From assembly GCA_965277025.1 (NCBI GenBank), contig OZ255706.1, positions 744,001-808,000 of the forward strand: a DNA stretch of 64,000 nucleotides, given 5' to 3'. Shown here piece after piece: positions 1-8,943 of the stretch. Each line of letters begins with the position of its first letter. Positions within the stretch are counted from its first letter, which is position 1. Position numbers and translations under genes: made by a program. Origin of the DNA: Methylomarinum sp965277025 (GTDB taxonomy: Bacteria > Pseudomonadota > Gammaproteobacteria > Methylococcales > Methylomonadaceae). The notes under the pieces were generated by a model. It made no database searches. It was not told the origin of the DNA and saw only the letters and a program-made list of their open reading frames with translations.

Positions 1-95
1 AATTTGCCTCCATCAGCAATTTTTTCTGCATAAGCTGCTAAAGCCAATCCAGCAATCGACAGATGACGTAAGTTCTTCAATTCATTTTGTATCAT
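1..95 (-). CDS. Partial unknown protein, N-terminus only
   Basis: An open frame runs off the left edge of the window from an ATG at 93-95. The visible 31 residues begin MIQNELKNLRHLSIAGLAL and continue AAYAEKIADGG. The short hydrophobic stretch is too weak to call a signal peptide. The gene is divergent from hisB, with about 345 bp between them. I do not recognise the family from so little sequence. Confidence 0.4.
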   Translation of the reverse strand, partial: MIQNELKNLRHLSIAGLALAAYAEKIADGGK

Positions 96-235
96 GCGAT
101 GTTCCTTAAACCTAAAAAGTTATTCACCAGCCCCCACATATCCTACACGCCAACACGCAAAATCTTTCAGGAGCAGCATTGATGTCTATTGTTTCTAAAC
201 GGGATAATATCATTTTTTTAATGGATCAAAAGTAA

Positions 236-316
236 GTAGCCTGGATGAAGCAACGCGAAATCCAGGTTGTCGATGCTGCAAACTTCCCGTATTCCGTGTT
301 GCTTCATACGGGCTAC
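236..316. repeat. Inverted pair of REP-like palindromes (BIME-like)
   Basis: One unit starts GTAGCCTGGATGAAGC and ends AAATCCAGG; a second lies in the opposite orientation, from CCCGTATTCCG to CATACGGGCTAC. The same unit recurs at 21455-21484, 24846-24875 and 25131-25212. It sits in the divergent spacer between the left partial gene and hisB. Each unit can fold as GTAGCCCG...CGGG hairpins. Confidence 0.75.
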
Positions 317-440
317 GAAAGATAAAAGCCTTCGCTGTTACCGGCTTGGTTTCATATGAAACTTAAGACATTCTTTTGCTCGGGACAATAAAGCGGAAAT
401 AGGGGTCCGCTCTGGCGGTAAACTTTGTTATAATTCGGCA

Positions 441-1034
441 ATGATGACACGTACAGCCGAAATCGAGCGGAATACGCTTGAAACTCAAATCAAAATTTCC
501 ATCAATCTGGATGGACAGGGGCAAGCCGAATTTAATACTGGCGTGCCTTTTCTGGATCATATGCTGGATCAGATTGCCTGGCATGGCTTGATTGACATGA
601 ATATTCATGCCAAAGGTGATTTGGACATCGATGCTCACCATACGGTGGAAGATATTGGCATTACATTGGGCCAGGCTTTTGCCCGGGTGCTGGGTGATAA
701 AAAAGGTATCTATCGTTATGGCCATGCTTATGTGCCGCTGGATGAATCCTTATCCCGCGTAGTGATTGATTTTTCAGGACGCCCAGGCTTGTTTTATCAG
801 GTAGAATTCAAGCGCGCCATGATTGGCTCGTTCGATGTCGATTTGCTGCGGGAATTTTTTCAGGGGTTTGTCAATCATGCAGGCGTTACCCTGCATATCG
901 ATAATCTTAAAGCCGGCAATGCCCATCATATTGCCGAAACGGTTTTCAAGGCTTTTGGCCGGTCAATCAGGATGGCGATAACGCCGGATGAGCGGATGGC
1001 GGGCATGATGCCTTCCACCAAAGGATCTTTATAA
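441..1034 (+). CDS. hisB: Imidazoleglycerol-phosphate dehydratase
   Basis: HisB dehydrates imidazole glycerol phosphate to imidazole acetol phosphate in cytoplasmic histidine synthesis. The 197-residue protein is the usual length for the monofunctional enzyme; there is no fused phosphatase domain. Two manganese-binding motifs are visible, DAHHTVED near residue 65 and NAHHIAE near residue 160. The FNTGVPFLDHML stretch near the N-terminus is also typical. A second ATG follows at 444 and could be the true start. A TATAAT-like hexamer lies at 429-434, only a few bases before the ATG, so a leaderless transcript is possible but unproven. First gene of the his cluster. Confidence 0.97.
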   Translation: MMTRTAEIERNTLETQIKISINLDGQGQAEFNTGVPFLDHMLDQIAWHGLIDMNIHAKGDLDIDAHHTVEDIGITLGQAFARVLGDKKGIYRYGHAYVPLDESLSRVVIDFSGRPGLFYQVEFKRAMIGSFDVDLLREFFQGFVNHAGVTLHIDNLKAGNAHHIAETVFKAFGRSIRMAITPDERMAGMMPSTKGSL

Positions 1035-1051
1035 TTTTTTAATTGAATTTT

Positions 1052-1693
1052 ATGTCAACAGTTGCCGTTATTGATTACGGAATGGGTAATCTGCATTCTA
1101 TTGCCAAAGCATTGCAGCATGCAGATTCAAATGTCAATGTTCTGGTTGTTTCCGACGCCGAAAGTATCCTGAATGCCGACCGCGTGGTGTTTCCCGGTGT
1201 AGGCGCCATGCGAGATTGTATGCAGGCGCTGGAACAAACCGGCCTGGATGAGGTTATTCGCCAGGTAATCACGGAAAAACCGCTGCTGGGAATCTGTTTG
1301 GGAATGCAGGCCCTGCTGACCGACAGCGAAGAAAACCAGCATACAGATTGTTTGAATATTATTCCTGGCCATGTACTGCACTTTGACAAGGATATGACCG
1401 ATAGTCAGGGTGCGCACTTGAAGATTCCCCATATGGGTTGGAATCAAGTCAGGCAAAAAGCCCATCCTTTATGGCGGAATATTCCTGATAACAGCCGTTT
1501 TTATTTTGTCCACAGCTATTTCGCCAAACCGGATCATGCTGAACACAGTTTCGCCAGCAGCGAATATGGGCATGAATTCAGCTGTGCTATTGGCAAAGAC
1601 AAGCTGTTCGCGGTACAGTTTCATCCTGAAAAAAGTCAAAAAACAGGATTGCAGTTATTGCATAATTTTCTCCACTGGGATGGCTCCAGCTAA
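1052..1693 (+). CDS. hisH: Imidazole glycerol phosphate synthase, glutaminase subunit
   Basis: HisH releases ammonia from glutamine and channels it to HisF. It is a class I amidotransferase: GICLGMQ near residue 80 carries the nucleophilic cysteine, and FAVQFHPEKS near the C-terminus carries the catalytic histidine and glutamate. I start at ATG 1052 (MSTVAVIDYGMGN), the usual HisH beginning; an upstream in-frame TTG at 1043 would add three residues. It follows hisB by 17 bases and precedes hisA by 45. HisF, its partner, is encoded two genes downstream. Confidence 0.96.
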   Translation: MSTVAVIDYGMGNLHSIAKALQHADSNVNVLVVSDAESILNADRVVFPGVGAMRDCMQALEQTGLDEVIRQVITEKPLLGICLGMQALLTDSEENQHTDCLNIIPGHVLHFDKDMTDSQGAHLKIPHMGWNQVRQKAHPLWRNIPDNSRFYFVHSYFAKPDHAEHSFASSEYGHEFSCAIGKDKLFAVQFHPEKSQKTGLQLLHNFLHWDGSS

Positions 1694-1738
1694 ATCCCTT
1701 CTAAATAGACCCTCTGAAAATACCCTGAGATTGTTGTT

Positions 1739-2473
1739 ATGTTATTGATTCCCGCTATCGATTTAAAAGAAGGAAAATGTGTGCGCCTGCGGCAGGGCAG
1801 AATGGAAGATGACACGGTTTTTTCTGATGATCCGCTTGAGGTTGCCGCCCGTTGGGTGGATGCCGGCGCCAGACGGATTCATCTGGTTGATCTGGACGGT
1901 GCTTTTGCCGGTAAGCCTGTCAATGCAGAGATTATCAATGCAATTGCCGAACGTTTTCCCGATGTGCCGGTACAAATCGGTGGCGGCATTCGTGATGAAG
2001 ACACTATTCAGGAATACCTGAATGTCGGGGTGCAATATGTCATTATCGGTACCAAAGCCGTCAGCGAACCCCATTTTGTCCGCGATGTGGCGCTGGAATT
2101 CCCCGGCCATATCATTGTCGGACTGGATGCCAAAGACGGCAAGGTTGCTGTCGATGGCTGGTCCAAATTGTCGCGCCATGATGTTATCGATATGGCGCAG
2201 AAATTTGAAGACTATGGCGTGGAAGCAATTATATATACCGATATTTCCCGCGATGGCATGATGCAGGGCGTCAATGTCGAAGCCACGGCCAAACTGGCAC
2301 GGGAGATTCGTATTCCCGTCATTGCCTCAGGCGGCATCACCAATATGGATGATATACGCGCCCTGGGCGAGGTGGCTGAAGATGGCATTATGGGAGCGAT
2401 TACCGGACGCGCTATTTATGAAGGCACGCTGGATTTCGCGGAAGCCGAAAAACTGGCGGAAAGTTTCGCATGA
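1739..2473 (+). CDS. hisA: Phosphoribosylformimino-AICAR-phosphate isomerase
   Basis: HisA is the TIM-barrel isomerase (Amadori rearrangement of ProFAR to PRFAR) of histidine synthesis. The 244-residue length is standard. It starts MLLIPAIDLKEGKCVRL with the first catalytic aspartate, has VQIGGGIRD in the first half and YTDISRDGMMQG with the second catalytic aspartate in the second half. VIASGGI binds the second phosphate. The stop overlaps the hisF start by four bases (ATGA), so the two are translationally coupled. Confidence 0.97.
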   Translation: MLLIPAIDLKEGKCVRLRQGRMEDDTVFSDDPLEVAARWVDAGARRIHLVDLDGAFAGKPVNAEIINAIAERFPDVPVQIGGGIRDEDTIQEYLNVGVQYVIIGTKAVSEPHFVRDVALEFPGHIIVGLDAKDGKVAVDGWSKLSRHDVIDMAQKFEDYGVEAIIYTDISRDGMMQGVNVEATAKLAREIRIPVIASGGITNMDDIRALGEVAEDGIMGAITGRAIYEGTLDFAEAEKLAESFA

Positions 2474-3246
2474 GTCTGGCCAAACGCATTATTCCCTGTC
2501 TGGATGTCGATAACGGCCGCGTGGTTAAAGGCGTCAAATTTGTCGATATTCGTGATGCCGGCGATCCTGTTGAAATCGCCAGCCGCTATGATCGCGAAGG
2601 GGCGGATGAGATTACCTTTCTGGATATTACCGCCACTCACGATGACCGCGACACTATGGTGCATGTCGTTGAACAGGTCGCCAGCGAGGTGTTTATTCCG
2701 TTGACCGTGGGCGGCGGCATCCGCAAACTCGATGATATTCGCACCATGCTGAATGCCGGTGCAGATAAGGTTGGCATCAACAGCGCGGCGGTGTTCAATC
2801 CTGAATTTGTGCGCGAGGCGGCGGAAAAATTCGGCTCGCAATGCATAGTTGTCGCCATCGACGCCAAAAAAGTCAGCCAGCCAGGTGAACCTGATCGCTG
2901 GGAAATTTTTACCCATGGCGGCCGTAAACCGACAGGCATCGATGCCGTCCAATGGGCAATCAAAATGACTGATTACGGGGCTGGTGAAATCCTGTTGACC
3001 AGCATGGACCGCGATGGCACCAAGATTGGTTTCGATCTGGAATTGACCCGCACCATCAGCGATGCTGTTACCGTCCCGGTAATTGCATCAGGCGGCGTCG
3101 GCAATCTGGATCATTTGGTGGAGGGCGTTATCAAAGGCAAGGCCGATGCGGTTCTGGCGGCCAGTATTTTTCATTTTGCTGAATATACCATCGAGCAGGC
3201 CAAACAGCATATGCAGAATAACGGTATCGAGGTACGCTTGTCATGA
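2470..3246 (+). CDS. hisF: Imidazole glycerol phosphate synthase, cyclase subunit
   Basis: HisF is the TIM-barrel cyclase that uses HisH-derived ammonia to form imidazole glycerol phosphate and AICAR. It has 258 residues and starts MSLAKRIIPCLDVDNGRVVKG, with the catalytic aspartate in CLDVD. LTVGGGIR in the first half, LLTSMDRDGT near residue 175 with the second catalytic aspartate, and VIASGGVGN are all present. It overlaps hisA and hisI by ATGA on both sides. Confidence 0.97.
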   Translation: MSLAKRIIPCLDVDNGRVVKGVKFVDIRDAGDPVEIASRYDREGADEITFLDITATHDDRDTMVHVVEQVASEVFIPLTVGGGIRKLDDIRTMLNAGADKVGINSAAVFNPEFVREAAEKFGSQCIVVAIDAKKVSQPGEPDRWEIFTHGGRKPTGIDAVQWAIKMTDYGAGEILLTSMDRDGTKIGFDLELTRTISDAVTVPVIASGGVGNLDHLVEGVIKGKADAVLAASIFHFAEYTIEQAKQHMQNNGIEVRLS

Positions 3247-3629
3247 CCGATTGGCTGGACGAAATTCAATGGACAGAAGATGGCCTGCTGCCGGTTATTG
3301 CGCAATCGGCTGATACCGGCCGGGTGGTGATGTTCGCCTGGATGAACAGGGAAGCCCTGGCTATGACTGTAGATACAGGCTATGCGGTTTATTGGTCACG
3401 GTCTCGTCAGAGACTCTGGCGTAAAGGCGAAGAATCCGGACACCGGCAAAAAGTGCTGGATATTCAACTGGATTGCGATAAAGACGTTTTACTGCTCCAG
3501 ATTGAACAGGAAGGTGGTATTGCTTGTCACACTGGTCGGGAAAGCTGTTTTTATCATCATTTAAGAGATGGGCGTTGGCAGGCAGTGGACCCGGTACTAA
3601 AAGACCCTGAACTCATTTATCAGAAATAA
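3243..3629 (+). CDS. hisI: Phosphoribosyl-AMP cyclohydrolase
   Basis: HisI opens the purine ring of phosphoribosyl-AMP in histidine synthesis and needs zinc. The 128 residues cover only the cyclohydrolase domain. The WSRSRQRLWRKGEESGH block, the DCDKDVLLLQ metal site and the CHTGRESCFY cysteines are visible. No HisE (phosphoribosyl-ATP pyrophosphatase) domain is fused and no hisE follows, so that step is encoded elsewhere. The start overlaps the hisF stop by ATGA. Confidence 0.96.
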   Translation: MTDWLDEIQWTEDGLLPVIAQSADTGRVVMFAWMNREALAMTVDTGYAVYWSRSRQRLWRKGEESGHRQKVLDIQLDCDKDVLLLQIEQEGGIACHTGRESCFYHHLRDGRWQAVDPVLKDPELIYQK

Positions 3630-3634
3630 CTATT

Positions 3635-4060
3635 ATGAATCTTTCTAATCTAGCTGATTTGTTATCGCTCAAACAAGGGATAAACAAAATTCACATGGCT
3701 GTATTGGCAGCGTTGATTTTAGTTGCTTTTTTGCTGTTTAGTGGTGGAGGCCTTGCGCTGTTTACGGAAGAATCGCAATACGAGTTGACTGAGACAGTAC
3801 TGCAAGCACTCAAGAATCAAAATACTGACAAGCCAGTGGAGTATGCCGAATCAGTACCTATTATCAAATCCTTGAGGCAGCCACTGCGTGACTACGAATA
3901 CAATCTTTATAAAAACCGCCTTCGTGCCCTGGGTTCATTAACCGTGATTAAACAGCGCCTAAAGTATCTGCGCTACAAAGACCTGGACACCAGCGATGCG
4001 GAAAGAATTTTGTTGGAAGCCGGCAATAAAGCCGATTTAAAAATGAAAGCTGACAAATGA
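3635..4060 (+). CDS. Small single-pass membrane protein of unknown function
   Basis: I do not recognise this 141-residue protein. One hydrophobic segment, HMAVLAALILVAFLLFSG, lies near residues 20-37. It is followed by a charged region rich in Lys, Arg and Glu, which would lie outside or inside the membrane depending on topology. It starts five bases after the hisI stop, so it is probably the last gene of the his operon, and a good hairpin terminator follows. Nothing in it resembles HisE, the histidine step missing from this operon. Confidence 0.7.
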   Translation: MNLSNLADLLSLKQGINKIHMAVLAALILVAFLLFSGGGLALFTEESQYELTETVLQALKNQNTDKPVEYAESVPIIKSLRQPLRDYEYNLYKNRLRALGSLTVIKQRLKYLRYKDLDTSDAERILLEAGNKADLKMKADK

Positions 4061-4090
4061 TAACGTGCAAGTCACCTTAATGTATAAAAG

Positions 4091-4132
4091 CCGCCATTTG
4101 CCTATAAACCGTGAATGGCGGTTTGCTTTCTT
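4091..4132 (+). terminator. Rho-independent terminator of the his operon
   Basis: Inverted repeat CCGCCATT (4091-4098) and AATGGCGG (4114-4121), extended by flanking AA/TT pairs, then a T-rich stretch TTTGCTTTCTTT. It ends the his cluster. It also argues against starting priA at the in-frame ATG at 4115, which lies inside the hairpin. Confidence 0.8.
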
Positions 4133-4216
4133 TATGCAAAATCGCCAGACAAATCTTTTGCTACTTCTGTGCGCAGAAGAACCTGTTTTCAGTTCCCTGA
4201 TGACATTTCCGGGGTA

Positions 4217-6427
4217 ATGGGCAAACCTTCATCCATTGCCCGCGTTGCCCTCCCCGTTCCGCTAAATCGGCTATTTGATTATCTTATACCTGCTGAACTT
4301 ATGGCTGAAGGCTTGAAGCCAGGTATTCGTGTTCGAGTGCCGTTTGGTAAATCTCATAAAACAGGTTTGCTTCTGGAAGTCGCTGATAATAGTGAGATTG
4401 AAGCCAGCCGTTTGAAAGCCATTGATCAGGTTTTAGATCAGCAGCCAGTTTTGAATTCACAACAACTGGCGCTGATGCATTGGGCCAGTCGCTATTATCA
4501 TCACCCGATTGGTGAAGTTTTTTTGACAGCGCTACCTGTCGCCTTGCGTAAAGGGAAAGCTGTCAAACAGATTGTGGAATACCGTTATCGGTTGACGGAA
4601 ACAGGCCTTGAAACAGACCTGGATACATTAAATCGCGCCAGGCGTCAGCAGGCGTTGTTAAGCTGGTTCCAGCAGCATCGAGGAGAGCTGCAACAAAGCC
4701 AGCTCAGTGAATGGCATGATAACTGGCGCAATGTCGTCAGGGCATTGATTGACAAAGGGCTGGTCGAGAAAACTGAAAAGACAAGCGATGTATCGCTGGC
4801 ATTTTTGCGCCAACCGGTGTTATCTGCCAATTCTGCTCAACAGCAAGCCATCGATGCCATCACATCCAATCTCCAGGAGTTTCACGCCTGGCTGCTGGAA
4901 GGTGTGACCGGCAGCGGCAAAACCGAGGTGTATTTACAGATTATCGAGCCGGTGTTGGAAAAGCATCAACAAATATTGCTGTTATTGCCGGAAATTACCC
5001 TGACGCCGCAATTGGAACAACGCTTTCGACAGCGTTTTCAGGTTGAAATTGTCTCCAGCCATTCACGCATGACCGATCAGGCCCGCTTGAATGCCTGGCT
5101 GAAAATGCAATCGGGCCAGGCTGCCATTATGCTAGGCACCCGCTCGGCACTCTTTACGCCACTGAAAAACCCCGGCATGATAATCCTGGATGAAGAACAT
5201 GACAGCTCATTCAAGCAGCAGGAGGGCTTTCGTTTTTCCGCCCGGGATGTGGCGCTGGTGCAGGCCAGAAATCTGAATATTCCAATTGTATTGGGTTCGG
5301 CTACGCCATCTTTGGAAAGTCTTTACAATGTAGAGAAAAAACGACTGAAAAAACTGACTCTGCCAGCCCGTGCAGGTAAGGCTTGCAAACCGGATTTTCA
5401 ACTGCTGGATGTACGCAACAAAAAAATGCATGACGGCTTGTCGGATCAACTGATCCGGCAAATCAACCAGACCCTGGAAAAAAACGAGCAGGTATTATTG
5501 TTTTTAAACCGACGTGGTTACGCACCGGTGCAGATGTGTCATGGTTGCGGCTATGTATCGCGTTGTCATCGATGTGACGCCAATCTGGTCATACATGTCG
5601 CCGAACACAGGCTTCGTTGCCACCATTGCGGTTCTGAGCAGCCGTTGACTCAGGTTTGTCCGGCCTGCCAGGCGGCGCAGTTGCAGCCGGTCGGGCGTGG
5701 AACCGAACGGGTGGAGCAGACATTGAAAGCGCTATTTTCTGATAAAACCATTATTCGGCTGGATCGGGACAGTACGCAACGTAAAGGCTCGCTGGAAAAC
5801 TATCTGGATCAGATCAATCAGGGGCAGGCAGATATTATTCTGGGCACGCAAATGCTGGCTAAAGGACATCATTTCCCTAATGTTACGCTGGTCGCCATTC
5901 TTGATGTCGACAGCGGTTTGTTCAGCATCGATTTCCACAGCGCCGAGAAGATGGCGCAAATGATTGTCCAGGTGGCAGGACGCGCCGGACGGGCGGAAAA
6001 GCAGGGCAAGGTTTTGTTGCAGACGCATCACCCCGATCCTCCTCTGTTAGTCACCATCATCAACGAAGGTTATGCGGCATTCGCCAAAGCGGCTCTGCAT
6101 GAGCGGCGTCTGGCGGAACTGCCGCCTTTCAGTTTTCAGGCTTTGCTACGCGTGCAGGCGGCCAATCCACAGCTGCCAAAACAGTTTCTACAGGAATTGG
6201 TCAAGAATTTGATGGCGGAAAATTGCGCTGATGTATTGATATTGGGTCCGGTCATTGCGCCAATGGCGAAAAAGGCTGGCCAGTTTCGTTTTCAATTATT
6301 GTTGCAAAGCAAACAGCGAAAATCCTTACATGCGTTGTTAGATAAAATGTTGTTACATATCGATGGCATGAAATCGGCCAAAAAAATACGCTGGTCACTG
6401 GATGTCGATCCGGTTAGTCTTTATTAG
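4217..6427 (+). CDS. priA: Primosomal replication-restart helicase PriA
   Basis: PriA recognises stalled forks and loads the replisome. I start at ATG 4217 (MGKPSSIARVALPVPL) because the upstream ATG at 4115 lies within the terminator and encodes an atypical leader; this gives 736 residues. The Walker A motif GVTGSGKTEVYL is near residue 255, the DEEH box (ILDEEHDSSFKQQEG) near 355, and the cysteine cluster CHGCGYVSRCHRC...CHHCG...CPAC near 450-500 binds zinc. VQVAGRAGRAEK is helicase motif VI. argS lies downstream. Confidence 0.96.
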   Translation: MGKPSSIARVALPVPLNRLFDYLIPAELMAEGLKPGIRVRVPFGKSHKTGLLLEVADNSEIEASRLKAIDQVLDQQPVLNSQQLALMHWASRYYHHPIGEVFLTALPVALRKGKAVKQIVEYRYRLTETGLETDLDTLNRARRQQALLSWFQQHRGELQQSQLSEWHDNWRNVVRALIDKGLVEKTEKTSDVSLAFLRQPVLSANSAQQQAIDAITSNLQEFHAWLLEGVTGSGKTEVYLQIIEPVLEKHQQILLLLPEITLTPQLEQRFRQRFQVEIVSSHSRMTDQARLNAWLKMQSGQAAIMLGTRSALFTPLKNPGMIILDEEHDSSFKQQEGFRFSARDVALVQARNLNIPIVLGSATPSLESLYNVEKKRLKKLTLPARAGKACKPDFQLLDVRNKKMHDGLSDQLIRQINQTLEKNEQVLLFLNRRGYAPVQMCHGCGYVSRCHRCDANLVIHVAEHRLRCHHCGSEQPLTQVCPACQAAQLQPVGRGTERVEQTLKALFSDKTIIRLDRDSTQRKGSLENYLDQINQGQADIILGTQMLAKGHHFPNVTLVAILDVDSGLFSIDFHSAEKMAQMIVQVAGRAGRAEKQGKVLLQTHHPDPPLLVTIINEGYAAFAKAALHERRLAELPPFSFQALLRVQAANPQLPKQFLQELVKNLMAENCADVLILGPVIAPMAKKAGQFRFQLLLQSKQRKSLHALLDKMLLHIDGMKSAKKIRWSLDVDPVSLY

Positions 6428-6518
6428 TTTTTCTATTTCATGGATAATAGCCGGTAACATTATTTCCGGCTTCAGGGCTGGAATTCATCTCGTTTTTCCA
6501 AACAATGATTAAAGTGCA

Positions 6519-8276
6519 ATGAAACAAACCTTGGAAGCCTTGCTAGAGAAGGCATTGAATACCTTGAAATCTCAAGGTGACATCGCTCAGGATGTGGCGG
6601 TAAAAATCAATTTGGAACGCACCCGTGATGCACGGCATGGTGATTTCGCCACCAATCTCGCCATGATGCTGGCGAAACCGGCCAAAATGAATCCAAGACA
6701 AATAGCGGAAAAACTGCCGGCCGTTATCCCTCATGATCCTGTGATCGACAAAATTGAAATTGCAGGGCCCGGCTTCATTAATTTTTATCTGCACCCCGAA
6801 GCCCAGTTTGAAGTAGTTAAAACCATTCACGAGCAAGCGCGTCTTTATGGCTTGAGCCAGGTTGGACAGGGTAAAAAAGTACAGGTTGAATTTGTTTCCG
6901 CCAACCCGACAGGGCCGTTGCATGTCGGTCATGGTCGTGGCGCGGCTTATGGCTCGGCAGTGGCCGATTTGCTTGAAGCGGCAGGCTTTGAAGTTGAGCG
7001 GGAATACTATGTCAATGATGCCGGCCGGCAAATGGATATTCTGGCCACCAGTATCTGGCTGCGTTATCTGGAAGAATGTGGTGAGCTTGTGCCTTTTCCC
7101 AGCAATGCCTATCGCGGTGAATATGTTCGTGATATTGCCGTGCAATTGCACCAGAGTGTTGGCAATGAATACCGCCGCCCGGCTGAACTGATACTGGAAG
7201 ATATTCCACCCGATGAACCCCAGGGTGGCGACAAGGAAAAGCATATCGATGCATTGATCGAACGCAGCCAGACATTGTTGGGCGCGCAATATGAGGATTT
7301 GTTTCAGGCAGGCTTAAAGCAGATCCAGGAAGATATCAAACAGGATCTGGAAGAATTCGGGGTTGTCTATCAAAACTGGTTTTCCGAACGCAGTTTGATG
7401 GAATCCGGCGCAGTTGAGGCGGCGCTGAAAAAACTGGATGACGCTGGTTTTCTTTATGAAAAGGAAGGCGCCAAATGGTTTGCCACCAGCAAACTGGAGG
7501 ATGAAAAAGACCGGGTTGTGGTGCGTGAAAATGGTCAGACAACCTATTTCGCCTCAGATATTGCCTACCATCTGAACAAGCTGGAACGCGGCTTTGATGA
7601 AATTATCAATATCTGGGGCGCGGATCATCATGGTTATATTCCTCGCGTTCGTGCTGCGTTAAAGGCTTTGGGGCGCGATGACAGCAAACTTAAGATTCTG
7701 CTGGTACAGTTCGCCATTTTATGGCGTGGCAAGGAAAAAGTGCCGATGTCCACCCGCTCGGGCGAATTTGTCACCTTGCGTCAGTTGCGCAATGAAGTCG
7801 GTAAAGATGCCGCACGCTTTTTTTATGTAATGCGAAAATCCGAACAGCATATGGATTTTGATTTGAAACTGGCGACCTCAAAAACCAATGAAAACCCGGT
7901 TTATTATGTGCAATATGCGCATGCCCGGGTTTGCAGCGTGTTCAGGCAGCTGGATGAAAAGGGGCTGGAGAGAGATATTTTACAGGGCATGGAAAATCTG
8001 CCTTTATTGACAGAAACGCATGAAAATCAGTTATTGACCGCACTGTCGAAATATCCAGAAGTGTTGGAACGAGCAGCTTTACAGTATGAGCCGCATCAGT
8101 TGATTCAATATTTGCGGGAACTGGCCAATTATTTTCATACCTATTATAACGCTCATCAGTTTTTGGTTGATGATGCCGCATTGCGCAATGCCAGATTGAA
8201 CTTGATTGCCGCAGTCAGACAAGTGCTGGCGAATGCTCTACAATTATTGAAAATCAATGCACCTGAGGCGATGTAA
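6519..8276 (+). CDS. argS: Arginyl-tRNA synthetase
   Basis: ArgS charges tRNA-Arg in the cytoplasm. The 585 residues are typical. The class I signature is present as FVSANPTGPLHVGHGRG near residue 125 (the HIGH equivalent), and MSTRSGEFVTL near 410 stands in for KMSKS, as is common in ArgS. The N-terminal additional domain (ARHGDFATNLAM) and the C-terminal anticodon-binding region (YVQYAHARVCS onward) are intact. The stop overlaps the next ATG by one base (TAATG), suggesting coupling with the SPOR gene, a conserved gammaproteobacterial neighbour. Confidence 0.97.
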   Translation: MKQTLEALLEKALNTLKSQGDIAQDVAVKINLERTRDARHGDFATNLAMMLAKPAKMNPRQIAEKLPAVIPHDPVIDKIEIAGPGFINFYLHPEAQFEVVKTIHEQARLYGLSQVGQGKKVQVEFVSANPTGPLHVGHGRGAAYGSAVADLLEAAGFEVEREYYVNDAGRQMDILATSIWLRYLEECGELVPFPSNAYRGEYVRDIAVQLHQSVGNEYRRPAELILEDIPPDEPQGGDKEKHIDALIERSQTLLGAQYEDLFQAGLKQIQEDIKQDLEEFGVVYQNWFSERSLMESGAVEAALKKLDDAGFLYEKEGAKWFATSKLEDEKDRVVVRENGQTTYFASDIAYHLNKLERGFDEIINIWGADHHGYIPRVRAALKALGRDDSKLKILLVQFAILWRGKEKVPMSTRSGEFVTLRQLRNEVGKDAARFFYVMRKSEQHMDFDLKLATSKTNENPVYYVQYAHARVCSVFRQLDEKGLERDILQGMENLPLLTETHENQLLTALSKYPEVLERAALQYEPHQLIQYLRELANYFHTYYNAHQFLVDDAALRNARLNLIAAVRQVLANALQLLKINAPEAM

Positions 8277-8860
8277 TGCCGAGAGACTACAAGCACCGCG
8301 CACAACCAAGAAAAAAAAACAGCCGCAAGCAGACTGCCACGGTCGCCTGGTGGAAATGGCTGTTGGTTGTATTGATTATCGCGGTGTTTGTCGGTTTTCT
8401 GGACTTTTTACGCACTTCAACACCTGAAACACAGCCGGTGCGTAAATCAATCCCGGTCAAAGCCAAACAAAAACCGGTTAAAACAGTTAAAAAGCCCAGT
8501 CCCAAAACGACCAGGCCCATGCCAGAAAAACCACATTTTGAATTTTATACCCGTTTGCCGAAAGAAACAGTGGTTACTGATTATGAAATCAAAACCCGGG
8601 TGCGAGAAGAGCGAGTGGGTAAAAACAAACCTTCGTCCTATATGATTCAAGCGGGTTCTTTCCGTAAATTCAGCGATGCCGATAAACGCCGCGCGCAACT
8701 GGCGTTAATGGGGTTTGAATCGCATATCGAAAAAGTCCGCATTAGCAACACCGTCTGGCACCGCATTAAACTCGGTCCTTTTTCCCGTCCTTCCGCTGTT
8801 TCCACTATTCAGTCACGCTTGAAACAAGAAGGGATAGATGTGATTATCACTGAAAAATAA
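8276..8860 (+). CDS. SPOR-domain membrane protein, FtsN-like
   Basis: The 194-residue protein has a basic cytoplasmic start (residues 1-24), one transmembrane segment WLLVVLIIAVFVGFLDFL near 27-45, a Lys/Pro-rich linker, and a C-terminal SPOR domain (from SYMIQAGSFRKFSDADKRRAQL to the end). SPOR domains bind denuded glycan strands at the septum, so it should act in division or septal wall processing. It overlaps argS by one base, the arrangement in which ftsN-like genes often sit. The domain order fits FtsN, but essentiality cannot be judged. Confidence 0.85.
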   Translation: MPRDYKHRAQPRKKNSRKQTATVAWWKWLLVVLIIAVFVGFLDFLRTSTPETQPVRKSIPVKAKQKPVKTVKKPSPKTTRPMPEKPHFEFYTRLPKETVVTDYEIKTRVREERVGKNKPSSYMIQAGSFRKFSDADKRRAQLALMGFESHIEKVRISNTVWHRIKLGPFSRPSAVSTIQSRLKQEGIDVIITEK

Positions 8861-8891
8861 GTGTTAGCTATTTTCCGCTTTGCGGCCACTT

Positions 8892-8919
8892 ACAAATCAT
8901 GGATGATTTGTTCAGCGCT
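8892..8919. repeat. Palindromic repeat, GCGCTGA family
   Basis: ACAAATCATGGATGATTTGT is a perfect palindrome followed by TCAGCGCT. Related units occur at 19312-19341, 25431-25455, 25540-25568 and 59909-59942. This copy lies just before sdaA. Confidence 0.6.
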
Positions 8920-8943
8920 TTCATAAATACCAAGGGGAAATAA

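Noticed and set aside
4115..4216. priA start at the upstream ATG
   Set aside because: That ATG lies inside the his operon terminator and the resulting 34-residue leader is unlike PriA.
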